Source: Bacillota bacterium (lineage in GTDB: Bacteria > Bacillota > Clostridia > Lachnospirales > Lachnospiraceae). From it: a DNA stretch of 64,000 nt. The stretch lies in contig JAEYOQ010000064.1 in assembly GCA_023411555.1 (NCBI GenBank), forward strand, positions 62,001 through 126,000, written 5' to 3'. The position numbers were made by a program, and so were the translations under genes. The notes under the pieces are model-generated. The model was given only the letters and a program-made list of their open reading frames with translations. It was not told the origin of the DNA and ran no database searches. Position 1 is the stretch's first letter. Each line of letters starts with the position of its first letter. Shown piece after piece: positions 54,344-62,084 of this stretch.

Positions 54344-57300
54344 CTGGCACTATATTAATGAAAAGATACTATCCTTTCATGAAGAGATCAATTTCTTTAC
54401 AGGACATTCAGGAAGTGGAAAATCTACTGTTCTGGATGCCCTACAGATTGTATTATATGCAGACAGTAATGGCCGTGGCTTCTTTAACAAAGCGGCAAAG
54501 GAGGATTCTGACCGTACACTGATTGAGTATCTGCGTGGTATGAAGGTAGTACAGGAGAATAATGAGATCAGCTATCTTCGGAATAAGAACTTCTCTACGA
54601 CTATCGTGCTGGAGCTTACGGATACCGAGACCCATAAGCAGCAGTGTATCGGAGTTGTTTTTGATGTGGATGTGAGTGTAAATGATGTAAACCGGCTCTT
54701 CTTTCGGCATACCGGTGCCCTGGCGCAAAATCGTTACCGGGAGGGAGAGAAGGTATTCTCCATTAATGAGCTGAAGGAATATATCGAAACTAATTATTCA
54801 AAGGAAGATTATTATTTCAGCAGGACCAATGAGAAGTTTCGAAACGAATTATACACTAATTTTTTCGGAGGCTTGCATCCGAAGCATTTTCCGGCACTCT
54901 TTAAGAAAGCAATTCCCTTTAAGATGGATATGAAGTTGGAGGACTTTGTTAAGAATTACATCTGTACGGAAAATGACATTCATATGGAGGATATGCAGGA
55001 TAGTGTTGCCCAGTATACAAGGCTGAAGCGCAGACTGGAGGATACTAAGAGTGAGATAACCCTTCTAACTGAAATCAGCCAGCAGTATAGCCGATATCAA
55101 ACCTATTCCAGCCAGATTGAGCAATTTCAGTATAGCCTGGACAAATTGGATATCACCACGGTGGAAGCAAAGCTTACTAAGCTTCAGAGCCAGGAGAAGG
55201 AATATAAGGAGGATATCCAGATATTAACCAAATCCATCCTTGACCTGGAGTCAGAGCTGAGATCGCTTCAGAATCAGAGAGATGAGGTGGCATTCTCAAT
55301 CCAGAATAGTGGATATGAACATCTGGAGGCGGAATTGATAAGCTTAAACCAGATGCTCGAGCTCTTGTACCGCGGGAAAGCAGCTTATGATAAGATAGGC
55401 AGCGGTCTAAAGGCCTGGCTTTCCACAGATTATCTGGATCCAGTAGCAAAGTCAGGTATTGAACATTTTATTGCTTATCAGGTAACAAGCGATGAGATAT
55501 GGGAGATCAAGGATACCCTGACCCGAATTAGAGGTGAGCTTGAGAAGAGGAAGGATGAACTCACTCTCAAGAGCAATGAACTTACTCTTACGCTTAGTGA
55601 TATTACGAAACAGATGAATATCTTAAAGGGGGGACAGAAGGCATATCCTTCTTATCTACTGGAGATTAAGGACTACATAATGAAGGAACTGGAACAGGAG
55701 TATGAGAAGCCGGTTAAGGTAGATATTCTGGCGGATGTAATTGAAGTGAAGGATGAACAGTGGCGGAATGCCATCGAAGGCTATATGGGTAATAATAAGC
55801 TAAGCCTCATTGTAGCACCTGAATATGCCAAGCAGGCCATGGAGCTCTATCATAAACTTGATTCAAAGAGACATTACCGGGTAGCCATCGTAGATACGGA
55901 ACGGGTATTGATGGATGCAAAACCAATTCAAAAAAACTCCTTAGCAGAGGAGGTAGAAGCCTCCACGGACTATATCAAGGCCTATATTGGTTATCTGATG
56001 GGCTCGGTGATTAAATGCCGCTCCATCGAAGAGCTTCGTGGAAACAGAAGCGCCGTTACTCCGGACTGCATCCTTTATCAGGGGTATAAGCTGCAGCATA
56101 TGAATCCTCGTAATTACACGGAGGAGGCTTATATCGGTAGAAGTGCCATTGAACGCAAATTACAGCTGTTAGAGGAGCATTTACATGCTCTGAGGGTGCA
56201 GAAGCTGCCGCTGGATAAGGAGCTTCAGAGAACGAACGAACTGCTCACCTACGAGTATCTGCAAAATGATCCGGACTTTTATGAAAGCAAGCTTCAGGAA
56301 ATTAGCCAAATGAAAGAAAAGGAGTTACTGAAGGAGGATTATAAGCATCGAATTACTATGCTGAAGCAGTTGAATGTTGATGAGTGGAAGGCGAAGAAGC
56401 TACTCATCGAGCAGACAATCGATGCTAAGAACAAACTAAAGGAAAAGGCTAGTATCTCACTTGGTACCAAGGAAAACAGTATTCGTGCAATGTCCGAGGA
56501 ACTGTTAGCCCTAGGTGAGGAGCTTATAGAGAAGCAGAAAAAACACCAATTTAATCCCTTGCAAGAGGAGGCTTTCCAGACTATACTCCGTAATGCAGAG
56601 AATAAGAGTATGGATAAGCTCCGATATGACCTTCTTAATCAGAAGCAGAATTGTGAAAGACAACTGGAGGAAGAGTTCTATAAGGTACTAAAGCGCAGGG
56701 AGCAGTACCATGCAATATATGCATATCGTGGCTTATCACTGACTAACAGAGACAATCAGGAATATGAGCAACTACTGGAGAATCTGCAGAGTGATAAGCT
56801 GAATGACTTCATGCAAAAGGCGAATGAGCAGGCAGCACAGGCGATTTATCATTTTAAGACGGATTTCATCTATAAGATCCGCGATGCCATCAAGGAGGTT
56901 ATGCAGCAGAAGGACGATCTGAATAAAATTCTCTCACAGATGGATTTCGGAAAGGATAAATACCGATTTATTATAACTAAAAACCGTGGAGAGGATGGAA
57001 AGTTCTATGATATGTTCATGGATGAAAATCTGGAGATTAATCCTCATCAGCTGACCGGTAATATAGATCATCAGATAGACCTATTCAGCCTGCAGCATGA
57101 GAAGGATTACAGCGACTTGATCAACGAGCTGATTGAGCTTTTCATGCCTCCGGAGAATAGTGATAGCAGAACCTTAGAGGAAGCAAGAGCAAACATGGAG
57201 AAGTATGCAGATTATCGAACCTATCTCTCCTTCGACATGGAGCAGCTGGTGGAGGGAATGCCACCTATGAGATTAAGTCGAATGCTATCGAAGAACTCAG

Positions 57301-57656
57301 GAGGGGAAGGTCAGAATCCCTTATATGTTGCCTTATTAGCCAGCTTCGCACAGGTTTATCGGATTAACCAAAAGTCTAATATTCGAAGAAGGCCGACACC
57401 GAGACTTGTCGTGCTAGATGAGGCATTCTCCAAGATGGATGCTGAGAAGGTAGGAAGCTGTATCGGTCTGATCCGAAAGCTTGGATTTCAGGCAATCATT
57501 AGTGCTACCAATGATAAGATCCAGAATTATGTAGACAATGTAGACAAGACCTTTGTCTTTGCTAATCCGAATAAGAACCGTATCTCTGTACAGGATTTTG
57601 AGAAGCGAGAGTTCATGGAATTATTAAAGGCGCAAGACGAGGAGGATGAGGAGTAA
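54303..57656 (+). CDS. jetC: Wadjet JetC-type SMC-like ATPase (MukB-like)
   Basis: An 1117-residue SMC-type ATPase. Walker A is GHSGSGKS (residues 34-41), long coiled coils fill about residues 230-400 and 600-850 with a hinge-like part between them, the signature is NSGGEGQNPLYVALL, and Walker B is LVVLDEAFSKMD (Asp1039, Glu1040). JetC drives DNA loop extrusion so that plasmids can be recognised by size; cutting is done by JetD in known systems. The gene is followed after 25 bases by a terminator, and no jetD-like (topoisomerase VI/Toprim) gene is present in the window. Confidence 0.86.
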   Translation: MDRYQALSKMCLNNWHYINEKILSFHEEINFFTGHSGSGKSTVLDALQIVLYADSNGRGFFNKAAKEDSDRTLIEYLRGMKVVQENNEISYLRNKNFSTTIVLELTDTETHKQQCIGVVFDVDVSVNDVNRLFFRHTGALAQNRYREGEKVFSINELKEYIETNYSKEDYYFSRTNEKFRNELYTNFFGGLHPKHFPALFKKAIPFKMDMKLEDFVKNYICTENDIHMEDMQDSVAQYTRLKRRLEDTKSEITLLTEISQQYSRYQTYSSQIEQFQYSLDKLDITTVEAKLTKLQSQEKEYKEDIQILTKSILDLESELRSLQNQRDEVAFSIQNSGYEHLEAELISLNQMLELLYRGKAAYDKIGSGLKAWLSTDYLDPVAKSGIEHFIAYQVTSDEIWEIKDTLTRIRGELEKRKDELTLKSNELTLTLSDITKQMNILKGGQKAYPSYLLEIKDYIMKELEQEYEKPVKVDILADVIEVKDEQWRNAIEGYMGNNKLSLIVAPEYAKQAMELYHKLDSKRHYRVAIVDTERVLMDAKPIQKNSLAEEVEASTDYIKAYIGYLMGSVIKCRSIEELRGNRSAVTPDCILYQGYKLQHMNPRNYTEEAYIGRSAIERKLQLLEEHLHALRVQKLPLDKELQRTNELLTYEYLQNDPDFYESKLQEISQMKEKELLKEDYKHRITMLKQLNVDEWKAKKLLIEQTIDAKNKLKEKASISLGTKENSIRAMSEELLALGEELIEKQKKHQFNPLQEEAFQTILRNAENKSMDKLRYDLLNQKQNCERQLEEEFYKVLKRREQYHAIYAYRGLSLTNRDNQEYEQLLENLQSDKLNDFMQKANEQAAQAIYHFKTDFIYKIRDAIKEVMQQKDDLNKILSQMDFGKDKYRFIITKNRGEDGKFYDMFMDENLEINPHQLTGNIDHQIDLFSLQHEKDYSDLINELIELFMPPENSDSRTLEEARANMEKYADYRTYLSFDMEQLVEGMPPMRLSRMLSKNSGGEGQNPLYVALLASFAQVYRINQKSNIRRRPTPRLVVLDEAFSKMDAEKVGSCIGLIRKLGFQAIISATNDKIQNYVDNVDKTFVFANPNKNRISVQDFEKREFMELLKAQDEEDEE

Positions 57657-57681
57657 AAATGTAATATCAAGGAAAATGATG

Positions 57682-57731
57682 GCACCTCCAAGGTTAGACA
57701 GAATATGCCAATAAATGGAGGTGCATTTTCT
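57682..57731 (+). terminator. Terminator of the jetABC operon
   Basis: GCACCTCCA pairs with TGGAGGTGC across a 25-base loop, followed by ATTTTCTTT. Confidence 0.7.
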
Positions 57732-57839
57732 TTGAATTATTTTGAAGAAAAAAGTATTATTTTACAAAGAGTGGAACTTGTTTTTTTGACAATATATAAG
57801 TGTTGCTAATATTTTATATAAATTATACAAATAAGTCAT

Positions 57840-57867
57840 TTGATTTCCTAAACTTTTGTGCTATAAT
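57840..57867 (+). promoter_or_regulatory. Predicted promoter of the xanthine dehydrogenase operon
   Basis: TTGATT, a 16-base spacer and TATAAT with an extended -10 TG (TGCTATAAT). It lies in the 307-base region 57657-57963 between jetC and the xdh operon. A TTGACA at 57786 upstream has a poorer partner (TAATAT at 15 bases). Confidence 0.6.
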
Positions 57868-57884
57868 ATGAATTACAGAGTAAA

Positions 57885-57902
57885 TTAGATCAAATGATCT
57901 AA
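57885..57902. promoter_or_regulatory. Palindromic operator candidate of the xdh operon
   Basis: TTAGATCAAATGATCTAA is a perfect 8-bp inverted repeat with a two-base centre. It starts 18 bases after the predicted -10 element, a position suited to a repressor. Confidence 0.5.
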
Positions 57903-57963
57903 AAATGGAAGGAAATGGTCGGTCAAACACTTATTTTCTTCAGAATAAAAGGAGGTTGCCAAA

Positions 57964-60246
57964 ATGACAGTCGGTCAAAGTGTTCCGCGTGTAGATGCCC
58001 TCGACAAAGTTATCGGAAGAGCAAAGTATACCGATGATCTTTGTGAGAAGAACGCATATATTGCAAAGATCCTACATTCGACAATTGCTAATGGTGTTGT
58101 AAAATCCATCGATGTTTCAGAGGCAGAGAAAATCCCTGGGGTAGTTAAGATAGTCACTTGTTTTGATGTTCCCAAGAATTATTTTCCGACAGCTGGTCAT
58201 CCATGGTCTACAGATCCTGGTCACCAGGATGTAGCAGATAGACTTTTACTAACGGACAGAGTACGATTTTATGGTGATGATGTAGCAGCAGTAATTGCTG
58301 AGACAGAGGTGGCTGCAAAGCAGGCACTGGAGGCAATTAAAGTAGAGTATGAGGAATATCCCTTTGTACTTGATGCCCAAGAAGCAATGAAACCGGAAGC
58401 TCCTCAGCTGCATGAGGCTTATCCAAATAATATTCTTGGTCATAGTTCGATTCGCAGAGGAAATTATGAAGAAGCAATCAAGGAGCCGGGTCTGATTAAG
58501 TTTGAAGCTTGGTATGAGACTCCAACGGTTCAGCACTGCCATATAGAGAACCATATCTGCTATGCTAGTATGGAGGGTAGCCGTATCACAGTGGTGTCCT
58601 CTACACAAATCCCCCATATTATACGCCGTGTGGTAGGGCAGGCTTTAGGAATTCCCTGGGGAGATGTTCGTATTATAAAGCCCTACATTGGTGGTGGCTT
58701 TGGTAATAAGCAGGATGCCTTATATGAACCCCTTTGTGCTTATTTAACGACACAGGTGGGTGGTCGCCAGGTTAAATTAGATGTTACAAGAGAAGAGACC
58801 TTTGTAAGTAACCGTGTACGTCATGCAATCCGTAGCCATATCATCAGCTGGGTGCGTCCTGACGGAAGTTTTGCGGCTAGAAAGCTGGAATGCTTCTCCA
58901 ATCAGGGAGCATATGCATCCCATGGACATGGTATAGCAGCAAAGGGAATGAATGCATTTCCCCAGTTGTATCCCTGTGACAACATAGAATGCGATTCCTA
59001 TACCGTATTCACGAATCGTCCCGTAGCAGGAGCTATGCGTGGTTACGGAATTCCACAGGCAATGTTTGCAGTAGAATCACAAGCTGAGGATATTGCAAAG
59101 GCCTTAGGTCTGGATCCCATTGAATATCGCCGGAAGAATCTGATGCCCGTTGGCTTTGTAGATGGATTCTCCAAGAATGAGAACTATTATGACAGCTTTA
59201 ACCAATGCTTGGATAAGGGTAAGAAGTACATAGATTTTGACCGCAAGTTCGTAGAGTATCAGAATCAAACCGGACCCATCCGAAGAGGTGTGGGATGTGC
59301 GGTATTCTGGTACAATACCGGTGTTTGGCCGATTAGCTTAGAGACTTCTGCCTGTAGAATGATACTCAATCAAGATGGTTCTGTACAGGTACAGCTGGCG
59401 GAGACTGAGATTGGACAGGGTGCGGATACTGCCTACGCTCAGATGACAGCAGATGCTTTAGGTATTCCCTTTAACAAGGTCCATGTAATATCAAATCAAG
59501 ATACCGATATTACTCCGTTTGGTCTCAGCGCTTATGCTTCCAGACAGACTTATGTAGCAAGCTTTTCCATTAAACAAACTGCATTATTATTAAAAGAACG
59601 TATTCTGAAATACGCATACGAATTAACCAGAATGCCTGCCTTTGAACTGGATCTGGTAGATGGTCAGATTATCCGTAAGAATGATGGACGTGTGATGATT
59701 TCCCTACATGACCTTGCTATGGAGGCTTTATATAGCTTGAGCCATGCAGAGCATATGACCGCAGAGAGCACCTATCAGATTAAGTCTAATGCATATTCCT
59801 TTGGCTGCTGTTTCGCAGAGGTAGAGGTTGATATTCCATTATGCAAGGTTACTCTGCTTGATATCATTAATGTTCATGATGCTGGTCGATTAATTAATCC
59901 TCAGCTTGCAGAGGCTCAGGTACATGGCGGTATGAGTATGGGAATCGGTTATGCATTGGCTGAGCAGATGCTATTTGATCCTAAGACGGGCAAAACTCTG
60001 AATGATAACCTATTGGATTATAAGCTCTCAACCTTTATGGACCACCCGCATCTGGAAGCACAATTTGTTGAAAATTATGAGCCGACCAGTGCCTTTGGAA
60101 CGAAGGCTTTGGGTGAGCCACCGGTATGTCCGGTAGCACCTGCTATTCGTAATGCAATCTTACATGCCACCGGAGTTGCAATTAACAACATCCCTATGAC
60201 GCCTCATATCCTCTTTGAACGTTTTAAAGAGGAAGGGCTAATATAA
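57964..60246 (+). CDS. xdhA: Xanthine dehydrogenase-type molybdopterin subunit
   Basis: A 760-residue molybdenum hydroxylase large subunit. Cofactor-binding segments include YIGGGFGNKQDALYEP, AGAMRGYGIPQ and EIGQGADTAYAQ, and the catalytic glutamate region is TKALGEPPVCPVAPA. Such enzymes hydroxylate purines or other N-heterocycles. The order large-FAD-FeS subunit fits xdhABC. AAAGGAGG stands before the ATG. No maturation (xdhC/mocA-like) or selenium-transfer gene follows in the window, so substrate and selenium dependence are open. Confidence 0.9.
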   Translation: MTVGQSVPRVDALDKVIGRAKYTDDLCEKNAYIAKILHSTIANGVVKSIDVSEAEKIPGVVKIVTCFDVPKNYFPTAGHPWSTDPGHQDVADRLLLTDRVRFYGDDVAAVIAETEVAAKQALEAIKVEYEEYPFVLDAQEAMKPEAPQLHEAYPNNILGHSSIRRGNYEEAIKEPGLIKFEAWYETPTVQHCHIENHICYASMEGSRITVVSSTQIPHIIRRVVGQALGIPWGDVRIIKPYIGGGFGNKQDALYEPLCAYLTTQVGGRQVKLDVTREETFVSNRVRHAIRSHIISWVRPDGSFAARKLECFSNQGAYASHGHGIAAKGMNAFPQLYPCDNIECDSYTVFTNRPVAGAMRGYGIPQAMFAVESQAEDIAKALGLDPIEYRRKNLMPVGFVDGFSKNENYYDSFNQCLDKGKKYIDFDRKFVEYQNQTGPIRRGVGCAVFWYNTGVWPISLETSACRMILNQDGSVQVQLAETEIGQGADTAYAQMTADALGIPFNKVHVISNQDTDITPFGLSAYASRQTYVASFSIKQTALLLKERILKYAYELTRMPAFELDLVDGQIIRKNDGRVMISLHDLAMEALYSLSHAEHMTAESTYQIKSNAYSFGCCFAEVEVDIPLCKVTLLDIINVHDAGRLINPQLAEAQVHGGMSMGIGYALAEQMLFDPKTGKTLNDNLLDYKLSTFMDHPHLEAQFVENYEPTSAFGTKALGEPPVCPVAPAIRNAILHATGVAINNIPMTPHILFERFKEEGLI

Positions 60247-60262
60247 GAAAGGGGAAAACATT

Positions 60263-61144
60263 ATGTATGATATTAAAGAATTATACGAAGCAACCAGCGT
60301 AAGTCATGCGGTAGAGCTTCGCTTAGCACATCCCCAGGCAATCATATTAGCCGGAGGAAGCGATGTATTAATTCAGATGAGGGAAGGAAAGCTTGCCGGC
60401 AAGGAAGTTATCAGTATCTATCTACTGGATGAACTACGAGGAGTAACCCTCACGGAGGATGGTACGATTCGGATTGGATCGCTTACAAGCTTCTCCCATA
60501 TTACAAATGATCCGATTATTCAAAAATATATTAATGTTCTTGGCGAGGCAGTGGATATGGTCGGCGGGCCCCAGATCAGAAATATCGGTACCATCGGCGG
60601 AAACACCTGTAATGGTGTGACCTCTGCAGACTCCTCATCAACCCTACATGCCTGGGATGCCCTGATCGAGCTGACCGGTAGTGAAGGAGTACGTATAATT
60701 CCTATTCGGGACTTCTACATTAAAGCAGGTAAAGTGGATATTCGTCCGGATGAGATACAGACAGCAATTCTTATTCCGAAGGAAAGCTATGAAGGCTATC
60801 AGGGTCATTATATTAAGTATGCCATGAGAAATGCCATGGATATTGCGACCTCAGGCTGTTCCGTGAATGTGAAGCTGTCCGAAGATAAGAAGACCTTGGT
60901 CGATGTTCGCATCGCCTATGGAGTTCAGGGTCCTACACCCCTTCGCGCTGAGAATGCAGAGCGTGTTGGAAGAGGCGGAGAAATCAGCTCAGAGCTTCTT
61001 ACGAAGATTAGTGAAGCTGTTCTTGAGGATATCAACCCTCGTGACAGCTGGCGTGCTTCCAAAGCTCTCCGTCAACATATTGCCGTAGAGATGGCTCATC
61101 GTTGCTTAACAGAAGCAATCAAGCTTGCGGGAGGTGAAGTATAA
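60263..61144 (+). CDS. xdhB: Xanthine dehydrogenase-type FAD-binding subunit
   Basis: A 293-residue FAD subunit of the molybdenum hydroxylase. It has IILAGGSDVLIQMREGK for flavin binding, and the GGPQIRNIGTIGGNTCNG segment contains both family glycine-rich blocks. It passes electrons from the iron-sulfur subunit to NAD+ or another acceptor. It is 16 bases after the large subunit gene, and its stop overlaps the next start by one base (TAATG). Confidence 0.92.
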   Translation: MYDIKELYEATSVSHAVELRLAHPQAIILAGGSDVLIQMREGKLAGKEVISIYLLDELRGVTLTEDGTIRIGSLTSFSHITNDPIIQKYINVLGEAVDMVGGPQIRNIGTIGGNTCNGVTSADSSSTLHAWDALIELTGSEGVRIIPIRDFYIKAGKVDIRPDEIQTAILIPKESYEGYQGHYIKYAMRNAMDIATSGCSVNVKLSEDKKTLVDVRIAYGVQGPTPLRAENAERVGRGGEISSELLTKISEAVLEDINPRDSWRASKALRQHIAVEMAHRCLTEAIKLAGGEV

Positions 61145-61629
61145 TGGCACAGTATAAATTAGTCAAATGTACTATTAACGGAAAAGAAACCGAGACTATG
61201 GTAGATGTTCGCGCCTCCTTAACCGATATGCTGCGTAATGATTATCGTCTAACGTCAGTAAAAAAAGGTTGCGAGGTTGGTGAATGCGGTGCCTGTAATG
61301 TTATCATTGACGGAGAATGCTTTAACTCTTGTATCTATCTGGCTGTATGGGCAGATGGTAAGAATATTCGGACCCTGGAGAGTTTACTTGGACCAAATGG
61401 AGAACTAGCCGATATTCAACAGGCCTTTATCGATGAAGCAGCCGTTCAATGCGGCTTCTGTACACCAGGCTTCATCATGACAGCAGTTCAGATACTGGAA
61501 AGTGGCAAAGAATATACCAGAGAAGAGCTTCGTAAGCTTCTGTCAGGTAACCTATGCCGCTGCACCGGCTATGAGAACATCCTGAACGCAGTCGAGAAAA
61601 CCATGCTCCGCCGGTTAGGAAAGCTGTAA
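61144..61629 (+). CDS. xdhC: Xanthine dehydrogenase-type [2Fe-2S] subunit
   Basis: A 161-residue iron-sulfur subunit with a plant-ferredoxin-like cluster (KKGCEVGECGACNVIIDG and a later Cys in SCIYLAVW) and a second helical cluster (QCGFCTPGFIM and LCRCTGYENI). All eight cysteines expected for two [2Fe-2S] centres are present. It links the molybdenum site to the FAD subunit and ends the three-gene operon. Confidence 0.94.
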   Translation: MAQYKLVKCTINGKETETMVDVRASLTDMLRNDYRLTSVKKGCEVGECGACNVIIDGECFNSCIYLAVWADGKNIRTLESLLGPNGELADIQQAFIDEAAVQCGFCTPGFIMTAVQILESGKEYTREELRKLLSGNLCRCTGYENILNAVEKTMLRRLGKL

Positions 61630-61737
61630 GCGATATAGATATATAATCTATAAATTCACACTATCGGTACAAGGTTTCATCCAACCGATATCTCTGATAA
61701 TTAATTATAAATTATATATTTATCTATTAAATAAATA

Positions 61738-61944
61738 ACGGGCTGTCAAAGAGTAGAAATAACAAAGAAAGAGTCCTATACTTACCATAATGCACTGTTT
61801 GACGAACAGCTCATGGATCTGTATGACAAAAGCGAACATTCTAATGTTCGAGTTTGGCATACAGATCCGTGGGGTGTACGTCAACCTGTGTGTGAGGTAA
61901 GTGTAGGGCTCTTTCTTTGTTATTCAATACCTCCAACAGCCCGT
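61738..61944. repeat. 207-bp single imperfect palindrome (MITE-like)
   Basis: Two arms of about 103 bases pair in one register from the ends (ACGGGCTGT and ACAGCCCGT) to the centre (CGAACATT/AATGTTCG at 61841). Conserved paired blocks are 61758-61773 with 61909-61924 and 61815-61825 with 61858-61868. About three quarters of positions pair, with one gap. It encodes no plausible protein. The flanks 61630-61737 and 61945-62084 are AT-rich and show nothing else I can name; no clear target-site duplication is visible. It could be a miniature inverted-repeat element or a long hairpin RNA. Confidence 0.8.
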
Positions 61945-62084
61945 CCTAAATTATTGGAATATTTCGGTGCAGATGACAACCTTAATCTTTTCTTCACTTT
62001 TTTAACACAAGATTGACAAAATACAACCCTATACTAAGGCGTACCAAAATACCAATAGTTTACTGATAAGGAGCTGCTTACATA

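Noticed and set aside
57663..57963. Possible remnant of jetD downstream of jetC
   Set aside because: The 307 bases hold only a terminator, promoter and operator; no frame resembles a Toprim or winged-helix fragment.
61813..62016. Open frame of 67 codons across the right arm of the palindrome
   Set aside because: It lies inside the inverted repeat, has no ribosome site and its composition follows from the palindrome.
62013..62035. TTGACA and TATACT upstream of the surface-protein gene
   Set aside because: The spacer is only 11 bases, too short for a sigma-A promoter.
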